Program-made: the position numbers and the translations under genes
Origin: Symbiodinium natans
Taxonomy: Eukaryota > Sar > Dinophyceae > Suessiales > Symbiodiniaceae
Direction of reading: 5' to 3'
Assembly (NCBI GenBank): GCA_905221605.1
Contig: CAJNDS010000001.1
Coordinates: 2,154,525 to 2,218,524 of the forward strand
DNA length: 64,000 bases
Notes under the pieces: generated by a model
Told to the model about the DNA's origin: nothing
Seen by the model: only the letters and a program-made list of their open reading frames with translations
Database searches by the model: none
In this document: positions 11,271-25,890 of the stretch, in pieces
How the letters are laid out: each line of letters begins with the position of its first letter
Numbering within the stretch: position 1 is the first letter of the stretch

Positions 11271-11315
11271 CAGCCGGTCGTTCGGATCTGGCATCAGGTC
11301 GTCCAGCCCCACCTC
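11271..11315 (-). CDS. Gene A exon 31 (last traced)
   Basis: Encodes the acidic tail EVGLDDLMPDPNDRL; phase 0, acceptor CAG|GAGGTG. GA donor (CTG|GAGAGG) inferred from the end of A/B similarity. No stop codon is visible; later exons must follow. Confidence 0.7.
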
Positions 11316-14300
11316 CTGCCATGGCTGGAGGTTGAGGCTTTTGGGGCTTTCAGGGCTTTAGGACTTAGGGTTGAGGGTTTGGGGTTACGGTTGCGGGTTA
11401 GGGTTTAGGGTGAAGGTTTAGGGTTTAGGGTTTCGGGCTTAGGGCCTAGGGCCTCGGGCTTCGGGCTTGGGGCTTAGGGCTTCGGGTTTGGAACTAGGCG
11501 GTGATGTTGTGGAGGCTGCTTTTCGGTCTTGTGGTGAGGGTCTCCCGTCTCCACCCCCACAATCTGCCAGCCTTAGCCCTGACCCTCAACTGTGTAATCC
11601 CCAATCCCAATAAACCCACGCGCTCCCCAGCCCTAAACCCTAAACCCTAAACTCCAAACCTTAAACCCTAAACCCTAAACCCTAAACCCCACCCTTGGTT
11701 TGACGCTGCAGGCTGCGATTTGGGGCAGGGTGTTGCGTCCTTGGCAACAGAGGTAGCCGCCGACATTGCCTGCGCCAGCAGTCTTGGTTAAAGGGATCCT
11801 AAAGGGAACCCAAAACAGAGGTTTAGGGTTTAGGGTTTAGGGTTTAGGGTTTAGGGTTTAGGGTTTAGGGTTTAGGGTTTAGGGTTTAGGGTGTAGGGCT
11901 TAGGGTTTAGGGTTTAGGGTTTTGGGTTAGGGTTTTTGGGGTCATGCCCCCTTTTACTACCCGCCCCTTAAATAGCCTTACTTAGGCTTAGCTATCCCTA
12001 AATACCCCTAATTCTGTGGGGGAACCCTAGCTGTTACAGCTCCTTCTTACGATCTCTTTTTACATACTTCCTGAAAAAAAGGCTGGCTTTTTGGGGCTAC
12101 ATTTTGATTTACGTAGTCGCACTTCAAGCAGGCCAGGTGAACCCCTAAACCCTAAACCCTAAACCCTAAACCCCAAACCCTAAACCCTAAACCCTAAACC
12201 CGATGCCTCTGCGCCACGCCCCGAGAAACTGCTGGGGGACCCTTTGCGCTGCGGAGTCTTTAGGCTTGCCGGCCCCGGGTTTAGGGTTTAGGGTTTAGGG
12301 TTAGGGGTTTAGGGTTTATGAAGGGTTTAGGGTTTAGGTTTAGGGTTTAGGGTTTTAGGGGCTTGGGGTTCTAGGGGTTTAGGGTTTAGGGATTTAGGGG
12401 TTTAGGGATTTAGGGTGTAGGGTGAGTTTAGGGCTACCCACCATGAAATCAGGCCCAGGATGCCTCGACGCCCCCTGGATCCACGTCTTCGCAGAAGTTC
12501 TGCACGATTTGGAGCGGGACCTTGGGGGCTCTTATTGAGGATGCAGGTTTAGGGTTTAGGATTTAGGGTTTAGGGTTTAGGGTTTAGATATACTTTATAC
12601 TTGGGCCTGAAAGGGGTTCCTACATAGCAGCTTTCGGGCCCAAGGATATACAATTTCGGTACATGGATCCTTACATGGAGGTTCATGGTACTCATGAGCC
12701 ATTTACAACGGCACTTACAACCCACTCATAATCCCCCTTAAGTGCCCTAATATGTTTATAAGTACAGTAATATCCTTAAACCCTAAACCCTAAACCCTAA
12801 ACCCTATAATAGGTGCAGTGATAAGTACAAATATAACTGGTTAAACAAACTACCATGACCCTCCAAGTAGGGATCTTGGAGCCCTTTTGCCACGACAACA
12901 AGAAGAAGAGTTTAGCTTCAGGGTTGGAGGGCTTGGGGCTCGGGTTTAGGGTTTAGGGTTTAGGGTTTGGGGTTTGGGGTTTGGGGTTTGGGGTTTGAGG
13001 TTTGGGGCTTGGGGTTTGGGGTTTGGGGTTTGGGGTTTGCGGTTTGGGGTTTGGGGTTTGGGCAAGTTTGGGCAAGAGCTTGTTAAGGCATAGTGTTTGG
13101 GGCCTTCGGCTAAAGCCAGGTGGCGAACGGCACATTCAGCCGCTGGGCCGCTTCCATGAAGGCGATGAGAAACTTCTGCCGGATCTGCCTGTTTAGAGTT
13201 TAGGGTTTAGTGTCTCGGGTTAAGGTTTAGGGCTATTTCACCCTCGAAACCGCGGCCTTAGGACCCAACCTTAGACCCTAGACCCTGAGTCCTAAACCTT
13301 AGACTCGAACCTCCACATCCTTCACGCCAAATGAACAGTGAACCCTAGACATTAAACCTTAGACCCAAGAGTAGCCTCAGAGTTAAAAGGGTACCCTTCT
13401 TGGTGTACAGGGGCTCATAAGGAACCCAGCATCCTAAACAGGGGAGTAAGGGCCTACTCTGGGTCCTAGAACCTGAACCCCTGAACCCTGATACCTAAAC
13501 CGAAGGACCTTGTACACACACACACACACACAGCCCTGAGCTCTCAACCTCGAACACGAAGCCCTGAACGCTGAACATCCCTGACCCAAGCCCTAAACCC
13601 CTAAAACCCCTAAACCCCTAAACCCCTAAACCCCTAAACCCCTAAACCCCTAAACCCCTAAACCCCTAAACCCCTAAACCCCTAAACCCTAAACCTCAAA
13701 CCCCTAAACCCCTAAACCCCTCAACCCCTAAACCCCTCAACCCCTCAACCCCTAAACCCTAAACCCCAAAACCCAAAACCCTAAACCCTAAACCCTAAAC
13801 CCTAAACCCCAAAACCCTAAACCCACAAAAATCCTGAGGATCCACAGGCCACCTATGGGACACGCCCACCATGGGGAAGAAAATGATCTCGATGTTGTAG
13901 CCATTACCTCGCTGAGGGTTTAGGGTTTTGGGTTTAGGGTTTAGGGTTTAGGGTTTAGGGTTTAGGGTTTAGGGTTTAGGGTTTAGGGTTTAGGGTTTAG
14001 GGTTTAGGGTTTAGGGTTTAGGGTTTAGTGTTTATGGTTTAGGGTTTAGGGTTTAGGGTTTAGGGTTTAGGGTTTAGGGTTTAGGGTTTAGGGTTTAGGG
14101 TTTAGGGTTTAGGGTTTAGGGTTTAGGGTCCCATAGCTGGCCCTGGAGGGTGTTGAGGGTTTAGGGTTCGGGGTTTAGGGTTTAGGGTGCAAGGCCGAGA
14201 CTTTAGGGTTTAGGGTTTAAGTTGGGATGTTCCCCCTTATACTTACAGTCCTTAATCGGGATTAGCTTGGGGGGGGGGGGGGGGTAGTAGACCTTTTAAG

Positions 14301-17300
14301 GACTGTTAATATAAGGGGGAACACCCCAAGGTTTAAGTTTAAGGTTTGGGGAGTTGGGGTTCGGATCTTGATTCTTTAGGTTCAGTGCTTGCTAAACACA
14401 ACCCTGAACTTGGGATGTTCCCCCGTTATAGTCCTTCATAGGGATTATAGTAGGCCCTACTATAATCCCTACTAAGGACGGTCAGTATAAGGGGGAACAT
14501 CCCAACCCTGAACTCTCGACAGGATTTGCGGGGTTGAAGCTTAAGAGGCTCTCTTTGTGGGGAGTAATGATGAATGCTTAGGGTGTATGGGCTTTCTCCC
14601 CGATCACACCCTGAGCAACTCGACACCTGATAAAAACCTGAGAGCATCAGACCTTAAACCCCCTGAGTTAGGCTTTAGGTCTTGAGTCGATGGTCTGCTT
14701 GGTCGAGGCATTAACGCCTACGTAGGCTTGGCCCAATCAACTAGGCTAGGTATGAAAAGGCCGCCCTTGTGGGTTAACTGGGGCCCTCCCCCTCCTAACC
14801 CCCCCCCCCCCCCCAAAAAAAAAAAATGGGGAATAAGGGAGCTACCATGCATCCTGCATCCTGGGCTTGAAGATTTACAACGCGGGCAGAATATCTAGGA
14901 TTGTGATGTGTGCCCGCGGGGACACGGGATAGAGCGGAAGAGAAGGCAAGCAAAGAGGGCCCATGTGGCTGGTCAACCCCTAAACCCTAAACCCTAAACC
15001 CTAAACCCTAAACCCTAAACCCTAAACCCTAAACCTAACCCTCAACCTAAGGGATTGCGCTATCTGTGCTAGGCATTTGGGGGGCTTTGCAGCTTCTGGA
15101 GTGTGCTTGTTGTTGAGGATATGGAGCCTCATATACAGTACAGGGCTTTTTTGGGTTTAGGGTTAATGGTTAAGGGTTTAGGGTTTAGGGTTAAGGGTTT
15201 AGGGTGTTGACCAGGGTTTAGGGTTTAGGGTCTAGGGTTCCGGGCCAAGTCTTAAAACCCTACGTCCGAGAAGGGTTTCGGAGGTAGAAAGGGGAGATTC
15301 TTGTGACGCCAGGGGGCTCGTCGACGTGATGTGGCACTTCCTTAGCTTTCAAGGGGTCCTACCACCCCCCCCTCGTGGGGTTTAGGGTTTCGGGAGTATA
15401 GGGTGTAGGGTTTAGGGTTCCTACCACCCCCCCCCCCCCCGCCCAGTCGTGGGGTTGAGGGTTTCGGGAGTAGGGTTTAGGATTCAGGGTTCAGGGTTTA
15501 GGGTTTAGGGTTTAGGGTTTAGGGTTTCGGGAGTAGGGTGTAGGGTTTAGGGTTTAGGAGAGCGTGCTCGGATAGGAAACCCACGAGTTGATGTACGGCT
15601 GATAGGCCCCATCAGGCCTGAGGGTTGGGGATGAAAAAGGCGGCTGAGCGACTGGTAGTTGTTGAGGGTTTAGGGTTTAGGGTTTAGGGTTTAGGGTTTA
15701 GGGTTTAGGGTTTAGGGTTTAGGGTTTAGGGTTTAGGGTTTAGGGTTTAGGGTTTAGGGTTTAGGGTTTAGGGTTTGGGGTTTAGGGTTTGGGGTTTAGG
15801 GTTTAGGGTTTTTAGGGGTTTTCTGGCGGCTGAGCGTCTGGTAGTTGTCCTGCTGAATGTCCGGCGACTCCTTGATCCAGCGCTTGCCGAACTCCTCCCG
15901 GTCAGGCGCTAGAGGTCACGACTTCAGCCCTCAACTTAAGCCCGAGCTCCATGTCCCTAAGGGGTTACATCCTACTAACAGGAAGCCTATAAACCCTATG
16001 ATATGGAGGTTTCCAAGCATATGGGTACTTCTTTTTGTTTGGGGTGGGGGGTCCTCCAGGGTCCTACAGTAAGGATTGCAGCATTTCGGGGATATATCAG
16101 GGGTTACCCTATTTTGGGAGAGATATCCCATAAGTGCGTAGGTATCGTAACCCCTAAACTCAGACCGCAAACCCCTGAGCCCTCACCCCCGCCTGCAGCC
16201 TCTGGACTTTCTGCAGGGGGCTGCGCGTGCTGATCCCGATGTTCAGCAGGACCGTCTTGGTGGGCCTGGCTTCCAGTTCGGGTTCAGGGGATATAGGGTT
16301 TAGGGTTTAGGGTTTAGGGTTTAGGGTTTAGGGTTTAGGGTTTAGGGTTTAGGGTTTAGGGTTTAGGGTGGGCTTATAGGGTTTATGGCCCACAGCAAGG
16401 TAGACCGGGCACGTAGAGTTTAATAAACGGCTTCTTTTTGGGGCGGATTGGAGTGCATACGGGGCAGCCTAAACCCAAACCCTAAACCCTTTCCCGCCCC
16501 TAAACCCTGACAAACCCGAAAACCCTAAAACCCCAAAACCTCCTACCTTCAAACCCCAAAACCCTAAAACCCTACGCCCTCAGACCCTAAAAGCCTAAAG
16601 CCCCTTCAGTCCCCAACTACACCCTAAATCCTAAACCCTAAAAACGCTAAACCCAAAACACTATAAACCCTAAACGCTGGAAACCCTTAACCCTATAAAG
16701 CCTAAACCCTATCAACCCTATCAACCCCATCAACCCTATAAACCCTGTGAAAAACTATATAAACCCTATAAACAGTGTAAACCGTGTAAACCCTATAAGC
16801 CCAAAAAACTATAAACCCAAGAAACCCTATAAGCCCTATAGACCCGAGACCTTACAAACCCCTAAACCCTAAACCCTGAACCCTAAACCCTAAACCCTAA
16901 ACCCTAAACCCTAAACCCTAAACCCTAAACCCTAAACCCTAAACCCTAAACCCTAAGCCCCTATAAGTGGAAGCCTTCGAGTCCAATTCTGGATGATCAG
17001 CTCGTTGAAGGCCTTGTGGCTGACCCAGACCTCTTCTTTGCTGCTGAGTTCAGAACGGTTTAGGGTTTAGGGTTTAGGGTTTAGGGTTTAGGGTTTAGGG
17101 TTTAGGGTTTAGGGTTTAGGGTTTAGGGTTTAGGGTTTAGGGTTTAGGGTTTAGGGTTTAGGGTTTAGGGCTTAGGGTTTAGGGTTTAGGGTTTTGGGCT
17201 TAGGGTTTAGGGTTCTGGGCTGACCCAGACCTCGTGCTCCCAGGTGGGTTTAGGGTTGAGGGTTGAGGGGTCTAGGAGTTTGGGGCTTAGGGATTTGTCG

Positions 17301-20300
17301 GGGCTTGGAGATTTGAGGGTTAGGGTTCGGGAGTTTGGGCTTCAGGGTTCGGGCTTAGGGTTTCGGTTTAGGGGTCTGGGGTTTAGGGCTTGGGTATTGA
17401 GGTTCAGGGTTTGGCGCTTGGGCAGAGTACCAGAAACTTCTGCGCCCCCGCTGTGACCAAATGCAGGTCGTCAACCCCTAAACCCTAAACCCTAAACCCT
17501 AAACCCTAAACCCTAAACCCTAAACCCTAAACCCTAAACCCTAAACCCTAAACCCTAAACCCTAAACCCTAAACCCTAAACCAAGCTGCATGTTCCACAG
17601 TGCGACCAGCAATCGCAAGGCCCATCGCCCCACACAAGCAGAGAGACGTGTCCACCAAAAAGAAGCTGAACTCACTCCGAAAGTCCCCACGGTTTAGGGT
17701 TTAGGGTTAGGGTTTAGGGTTTAGGGTTTGGGGTTTAGGGTGTAGGGTTTAGGGTTTAGGGTTTAGGGTTCCAGATAGTGTCAGACGCATTTGAAGATCT
17801 GCAGGCCAACTTCGGCCACTCATGCCGAGGTATCTTCACTTTGAGGGCCTTTAGGGTTCAAGGAGGAGTCAACCCTAAACCCTAAACCCCAAACCTTCTG
17901 AAGCCAGAAATCCCTCAAACCGAGACCCTTAAACCGATGCGATGATCATCCACAACGCCTTTCGGGTTGAGGCTTTAGGGCTGGGATGTTCCCCCTTTAC
18001 CTAACAGTCCTTGATAGGAATTATAATAGGGGCTTACTATACTCCCTCTTAAGGGCTGCTAGTATAAGGGGGAACATCCCAAATTTAGGGCCTCAACCCT
18101 AGAACCCTAAAGTTTAGGTTTCAGGGTACCAGAAACCCTAAACCCTAAACCAAGAACCCCAAACCCTGAACCCTGAACCCTGAACCCTAAACCCTAAACC
18201 CTGAACCGCAACACGGCAACACCCTGGGAGAGGCCTTTCTTAGGCTTTGCAAGGGCAGAACCCTGAGAACCCTGCGGCGCAAAAGCCCTTGGTCGTGCGA
18301 ACTAGCCTTGGGGGGTTTCACTTAGGGTCTAGGGTTTAGGGCAGTAGGGTTTAGGGTTTAGGGTTTAGGGTTTAGGGTTTAGGGTTTAGGGTTTAGGGTT
18401 TAGGGTTTAGGGTTTAGGGTTTAGGGTTTAGGGTTTAGGGTTTAGGGTTCACTTAGCGGCTCACAACCCAAGAAGCCCTAAACCAAAGCCCCAGACCACA
18501 AAAAAGGTTTGGCCTGCCCTCCCCCGAAACCGCAACACCCCAGGCGTCACCGGTAGGAAAACCGTGGGGCGGATCAAGCTGAGGGTTTAGGGCTGAAGGT
18601 GTAGGGCCGAAAGTTTATGAGGGTTTAGGGTTTAGGGTTTAGGGCTTAGGGTTTAGGGTTTATAGGGTTTAGGGTAGGTTTAGGGTTCATTTGGCTTTGG
18701 GGTTTTCATCGCTTGAGACCTTTGCACTTTCAGGGCATTAGGCTTCAGGGAGCATGGGGCTGTAGCGTCATGCTTTAGGGTATGGGTGCCTGCTTCATCT
18801 CGAAGTTTCGGATCACCACATACATCATGGTGATGTTCTCCTGGGGCGAATGCCGAAGCTCCCTTGTCCCGGAACCAAAACATGAACACTAAACCCTAAA
18901 CCCTCAACCCCAGCACCCTGAAAGTTGGGCTGTGCCCCCTTATAGTAACAGTCCTGAATAGGGAGTATAGAAAGGGGTACTACAATCCCTATGAAGGACT
19001 GTTAGTATAAGGGGGAACATTCCAAGGTACATGGCTGACCCCAAAACGACACTAAACCCGACCCGGCAACAAACAAACTCTCAAGTCCAATACCTCAAGC
19101 CTGCACGCCTAGGGTTTAGGATTCAGGGTTTAGAACAGTTTAGGGTTTAGGGTGTTTAGGGTGTTTAGGGTGTTTAGGGTGTTTAGGGTGTTTAGGGTGT
19201 TTAGGGTGTTTAGGGTGTTTAGGGTTTAGGGTTTAGGGTTTCGGGTTTCGGGTTTAGGTACAAAAACAAAAGAAGGCCCCACATCTGCGTAGAGGATACT
19301 TCTTGCGTGCCCTCAACACCAAAGATCCCTAACCCTTAACCCTAAACACGACATACTCTAGGCCCTAAGCCCTTAATCCCACAACCCTACACACCCTAAA
19401 CCCTACACACCCTAAACCCTTAACTCCTTAACCTTAAACCCTACACACCCAAACCCTTAACCCACAACCCTACACACCCTAAACCACTAACCCTAAACCC
19501 TACACACCCCAAACCCTTAATCCCCCACCCTACACACCCTAAACCATTAACCCTAAACCCTACACACCCTAAACCCTAAACCCTAGACCCTACACACACC
19601 CTAAACCCTTAACCCTACACCCAACACACCCTAAACCCTTATCCCTAAACCCTACACACCCTAAACTCCCAGACGACCCTAACTAAGTAAAACAAGAACT
19701 CTGTACATGCCAGACTCTAGACTCTCTCTACAGGCGAAACCCGAAACCTTTCCAAGCCAAATGATGTCGTGAAACTTCGCCTCGCGGAAAACCGAAGACT
19801 ACTGTTTGCCTAAGAGCCCCGACAAACACAAAAACAAACAAAACGAAGATAATAATGCCCTAAACTGTAACCCCTAGACCCTAAAGCCAAATTAAACCCT
19901 CAACCCTAAGTAAGCCCTAAACCCTAAACCCTAAGCACAGAGCCTAAACAGTGGAAGACCAAGCGGCGACGAAGCCGACGAGGGCATTCTGCATCCCAGA
20001 TGCCCCAGTGTGGTTGAGTGTGACAAGATCCCCGACGTAGAAAGGCCTCGCCAGTGCATATGTGTGTATGTATATGTATGAATATATGTATGAGATGTAT
20101 GTATATGTATGTATATACATATATATGTATGCAGATGCATGGTATATGCATGGTATATGTATGTATATGTATGTATATGTATGTATATGTATGTATATGT
20201 ATGTATATGTATGTATATGTACGTATATGTACGTATATGCATGTAGGTTTCCGGGGCTTAGGGACAGTGGGCTGACACTAGCATTCGCCTAGGCACCCCA

Positions 20301-23300
20301 GAGAAATTGCCCCCAAGTTTCGAATCTCTCGTTTGAACTTAAGCACCACGTGGAGGACTCTACATTAGATAGATTGGGATGTCTCCCCTTATACTAGCAG
20401 TCCTTAATAGGGATTCTAACAGGGGGGGGGGGGGGGGGTACTACAATCCCCATTAAGGACTGCTAGTACACGGGGAAACCTCCCAATTGATAGACTCAGA
20501 ATGATAGCCGGGGCACCCAGGAGCGGTCTAGGAGTCCCCTCACCTACCCGAAAGCTTACAAGCACATGGACACAAAGCAACCTGGAAATCGAGACTACCC
20601 CCCCCCCCCCCAAAAAAAAAAGTATGTATGTATGTATGTATGTATGTATGTATGTATGTATGTATGTGTATATTTATATACATACATATACATATATGAA
20701 AAATAATGATAATGAAAGCGCAATCCTTACAACCTTGAGTACAAAGTTTTTCGGCACGCACACACACACACACCAGGGTCTTAAACCCTCGGACAACCCA
20801 TTCCGAAAAGCATGCTCCTGGTGGGCGGTGCTAAACCTTGAACTCCTTGAGCCCTAAACCCTAAACCCTGAACCCAGCAATAAACCTGAAACTGCCAGCA
20901 CAAAGCCTAAAGACCCTGAATCCCAAACCCCGATCCCAAAGCAGTCCGGGTGGCTTGTAGAGGGCTATTCGCAGAAGGCTGATCGTGCTCGGTCCAAGCC
21001 TTTGAAATATGGGTTTAGGGTTTAGGGTTTAGGGTTTAGGGTTTAGGGTTTAGGGTTTAGAGTTTAGGGTTTAGGGTTCAGGGTTTAGGGTTGAGGTCTT
21101 AGGGTTTGCGGGGCGCAGGTTCAGTGAGGGTTTATGGAAACAGTCTAGGGTTCAGCCTTACTGTCCCCAAATTTCAGGGACCGGGGATGAGGCTTGCTTG
21201 ACATTCAAGCTGCAGGAGGCGGGGGCGGGGCTCCGTTGGAGGGTATAAGTGGTGAGGGGGTTGGCAGGGTGCCGTGGAGGGGGGGGGGGGGGGGGGATGG
21301 AGGCAAGGGTAGAGTTCTTATGACAGGCAAGTCCACCTCACGGCGAAGGCTGTGAACCGGGTTTCGGGTTTAGGGCGGGTTTGGGGTGTAGTCCTTAAGG
21401 GGGCTTAGGGTTTCGGGTTTCGGGTTGAGGGTTGAGGGCCTTTAGGGGTTTTCGGGTGTAGGAATTTAGGGATTTTGGGGATGGAAGCTCTTGGAGCCTC
21501 AACACAACATTCCATGGCCCATGTTGAGCCCTGAACCCTAAACCCTAAGCCCGAAATCCTAAACCCTAAAACCATAAACCCTCACCTCAACCCTCAAATC
21601 TAGACCCTAAACCCTAAACCCTAAACCCTAAACCCTAAACCCTAAACCCTAAACCCTAAACCCTAATCCGAGCACCTGTTTAATTAACCCCCCGAGATTT
21701 AAAGAAATTTTTTTTCCCCGGAAGCCCGCCGGAAGACTACTTTCCATTAGGGTGGATTTCGGCTGGAGATAACCCCCCACATTTAAAGAATTTTTTGTGG
21801 GAGGGTTGCAAAATTTTGAAACTCAGCCTACAGTCCTATTGTTTCCTATTGTTTTCAATACGTTCTTATTGTTTTTTAATAGAGAAACCGCACGGGGCCA
21901 TGGTCCAACTATTGCGGAACCCTGCCTTCCTTATTGTGGCGGGGGGGGGGGGGACCCCTCCCAATTAAACAGGTGCTCGGATTAAACCCTAAACCCTAAA
22001 CCCTAAACCCTAAACCCTAACCCCATGCCCATCCGAGCCGCTCCAGCATGAAGCCGCCCGAGGCAGCTCCGGACAGGAGCAGACCTCGCGATGCGCCAAA
22101 CTGAGGGATTTGGAACCTCGCAACACTCAACCCTAAACCCTAAACCCTAAATCCTAAACCCTAAACCCTAAACCCTAAATGTGGGGATTAAGGTTTAGGG
22201 ATTAGGGTTTAGGGTGTAGGGTTTAGGGGTGTTGGGAGGGATTTGGCATCTCGCAGCGGACAGGCGAGAAATGCGAAACCCTGAGCCCTTCCGGGTATGG
22301 CCGTGGAGTCACTGCACAGGTTCCCTTGCAGTTTAGTGTTTAAGGTTTAGGGTTTAGGGTGTAGCCCTAAACCCTAAACCCTAAACCCTAAACCCTAAAC
22401 CCCGAAGGGATGCTCCAAAGATTCCCTCCCCCTCGGGGCGCCGGTGAGAGACCCCCTCCCCCACCAAACCAAAGATGTGCGGTTTAGGGTTTGGGGTTTA
22501 GGGTTTAGGGTTTAGGGTTTAGGGTTTAGGGTTTAGGGTTTGGGGTTTAGGGTGTAGCGTTGAGGCTGAGACCCTAAATTCTGCATGCCTGAAACACTGG
22601 TAAAGACCCCGAAGCCTACTAACATCATGGAAACTAGTAGGTTCCAAAATCCAAAAACCCAGAGTCCCTAACCCCTAAGTCCTAAACCCCACAAAAAAGG
22701 GCCACCAGAATCCCTAAACCCTAAACCCTAAACCCTAAACCCTAAACTCTAAACCCTAAACCCAAAAAAGGGGCCGCCGGGGCACTGCCGAGAACGAAGC
22801 GGTTGATTGTGTCCGCGTCGATTTGCGCGAAGTAGGCCTGCCCCCAAAACCCCTTAAGCCCTCAACTCCCACACCCTAAACCCTAAACCCTAAACCCTAA
22901 ACCCTAAACCCTAAACCCTAAACCCTAAACCCTAAACCCTAAACCCTTACACCCTCCGAGAGCCGCTCCCGTGATGTTGTTTGATTTTGTTCGTGGCGTG
23001 GGCGCGGAAGAGCGGAGGGCGGAGAGTTTTTGGGTCTGGGGGCTGGGGTTTGCGGGCTTGGGAATTTAGGGACGTAGGGGGGTCTGGGCGTTTCGGGTTT
23101 AGGGTCTAGGTCTTAAGGCTTGAGAATTTACAGATCTCGGGTTTATCCTAAGCCCTCAAGCCTGAACTCTAATCCCTAAACCGCAAGCCCTAAACTGCTC
23201 ACAAGCCCTGGTGCTGCAAGGCGGCGATCACGATCAGCGCGCCCAGGATCTTGCCTGGAGGGGAAGGCTCCGGAAAAACCTATACCATTGAGCGGTTGTT

Positions 23301-25859
23301 ACTAGGGTTTAGGGTTTAGGGTTTAGGGTTTCGTGTTTAGGGTTTAGGGTTTAGGGTATAGCTGTACTTATAACCATATTAGGGCACTTGAGGGGCTTAT
23401 AAGTGGGTTCGAAGTACATGTTGTAGTTGGTTAATGGGTACCATGAACCTCCCAGTACCAGCATCGGACTTGTCAAGCCCTACTGGTTCTTTGTAGGGAA
23501 TGACGGAGGTACGCTATAGAATTCCATAAAGAGCATAATCGAGGGGACATAAGATGCCTAAATCCCTCAGTATGAGAGTCAAGGGGAAGGCCTGCAACCG
23601 AATCCCCAAAGCCTCGCCGCCTTTTGCCAAAGCACCAAAAGCACGTGTAGCACCCATCGAACCGGAGACCCTCCCCCCAAGTACTCTTTAAGGTTTAGGG
23701 TTTAGGGTTTAGGATTTACCCCCACGAAGGTACACCTAGGCCCTTGTGAAGGTTTGCTTGGAGAGGGGGAGGGGTCCAGGACAACTTATTTTCAGGGAAT
23801 CCTACTATTTCGGGATCTATATTGGGGGCTTTAATTTCGAAAACCCCATACAAACCCTTGCGAATTGAGGTTTCTCTTGGCAAATTCAGACTTTCGGCGG
23901 CCCCTAAGTTTACCAACCCTCTACTGGCGGCCCTCTACGTCCCAAACCCTAAAGCTTTCCAGGCCCCAAACCCCAAACCCCAAACCCCAAACCCTATAGA
24001 CTCTAAGACTCTATACCCTAAACCCCAAACCCTAAACCCTATAGACCCTGAACCCTAAACCCTATAGACGCCAGCCCCTTAGCCCCCCCCAGCGCTGGGA
24101 GCCTACAAGGTAGTAGATCGACCAGATATAGTGAAGAACCTCCCAGGCGGTTCGGCTTGGGAGGGGGGGTTTAGGGTTTAGGGTTTAGGGTTTAGGGTTT
24201 AGGGTTTAGGGTTTAGGGTTTAGGGTTTAGGGTTTAGTTTTTAGGGTTTAGGGTTTAGGGTTTAGGGTTTAGGGTTTAGGGTTTAGGGTTTAGGGTTTAG
24301 GGTTTAGGGTTTAGGGTTTAGGGTTTAGGGTTTGGCTCTGCAGGGCTTAGGGACCTTTTCAGGGTGGGCTTAGGGTTTAGGGTTTGGGGTTTAGGGTTTA
24401 GGGTGTTTTAGGGTTTGGGGTTTAGGGTTTAGGGTTTGGGGCTTGGGGTTTGGGGCTTGGGGTTCAGGGCTTGGGGGTTCAGATGGTTCGGGTTCTATAG
24501 CTGTTATTTGAGTCTTCTTATCATGATGAATGATTACACTATGTTTTCGTGACAGGAGCCGAGTAACCCTCTAAATACGTGCGCGCCTAAACCCTAAACC
24601 CTAAACCCTGAAACCCCCGCAGTGAAAGACCAACCGGCCAGGACCCGGCCTTGGCGGGAACCGTGTGCGTGTGCGCGAAGCTGTACCTTAGAGGGTTTAG
24701 GGTTTAGGGTTTAGGGTTTAGGGTTTAGGGTTTAGGGTTTAGGGTTTAGGGTTTAGGGTTTAGGGTTTAGTATTAGGGTTCAGGGTTCAGGGTTTGGGAT
24801 TTAGTACCCCTAAACGAGGGCCTCAGTGTACCTAAATGGCGGGGTATTCAGGACATTTTACAGGGTACTTGGGGGTCTAGGTGGACTTTCAGGTTAGGGT
24901 TTGGGGTTTGGGGTTTAAGGCCCCGAACTGAGAGATCTGCACAAAACAGAACTGCGCCAACAAACAAAGCAATTCAAAACTTTCAGGAACTCCCAATAAC
25001 AACTTGCACTCCCTTGCAAGAAAAGCCCTAAAGCCCTCAGCCCTCAGCCCTAAACCCGAAACCCTAAACCCTAAACCCTAAACCCTGAACCCTAAACCCT
25101 AAACCCTAAACCCTAACCCCCACATCCAAGGGACACGATGTCCCGATCCTTCTTGTGGGTCCGCGTGTTCTTGGTCACCTCAAGGCAGGCCGCTCGAGGG
25201 GGTCAAGGGCTTAGGGCATCCTTTGAGGTTTCTGGGTTTGGAGGTGTGTTTAGGGTTTAGGGTTTAGGGTTTAGGGTTTAGGGTTTAGGGTTTAGGGTTT
25301 AGGGTTTAGGGTTTAGGGTTTAGGGTTTAGGGTTTAGGGTTTAGGGTTTGGGGTCTAGCGGCGCATTAGCTTGGAAATTGGGAGTGGGCGGACGTGCCTA
25401 GGCTGAGATGGCTGCGCGCTTCAGCGTTCTTTGATTTCGGAGCCGTGCCCGATCCGCATGTTGGATTGGCAGCTTAGGGAGGGTTTAGGGTTTAGGATTT
25501 AGGGTTTAGAGTTCAGGGTTCAGGGGTGATCCGGCTATTTGCCAGGGCGCTATGTCCTGCATCTTCTGGACGCACTTGCTCTGGTTGATGATCTCCTGCG
25601 GAAAGATGCCATGGCAACAGGAGCAAACCCAAAACCCCAAACCCTAAACCCCAAACCCCAAACCCTAAACCCCAAACCCCAAACCCTAAACTCCCCCAAC
25701 GTATCTCCGCTCCATGTCCCCGCCTGGTCCATGATCATGTTCTGCACGTTGTCGTCGATCCTGGGAACCGGGCTACTATTTGCTCAAGAACATCCCCCCC
25801 CCCTCACCCCCCCACCGCCCCCCCCGCCCAAAAAAAAAATATATATTAAATAAATACAG

Positions 25860-25890
<31 letters not shown>

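Noticed and set aside
23226-23254. Potassium-channel S6 identity suggested by GKILGALIVI (exon 18)
   Set aside because: The following exons do not contain a channel S6 continuation or pore signature; they lead into an MscS beta domain.
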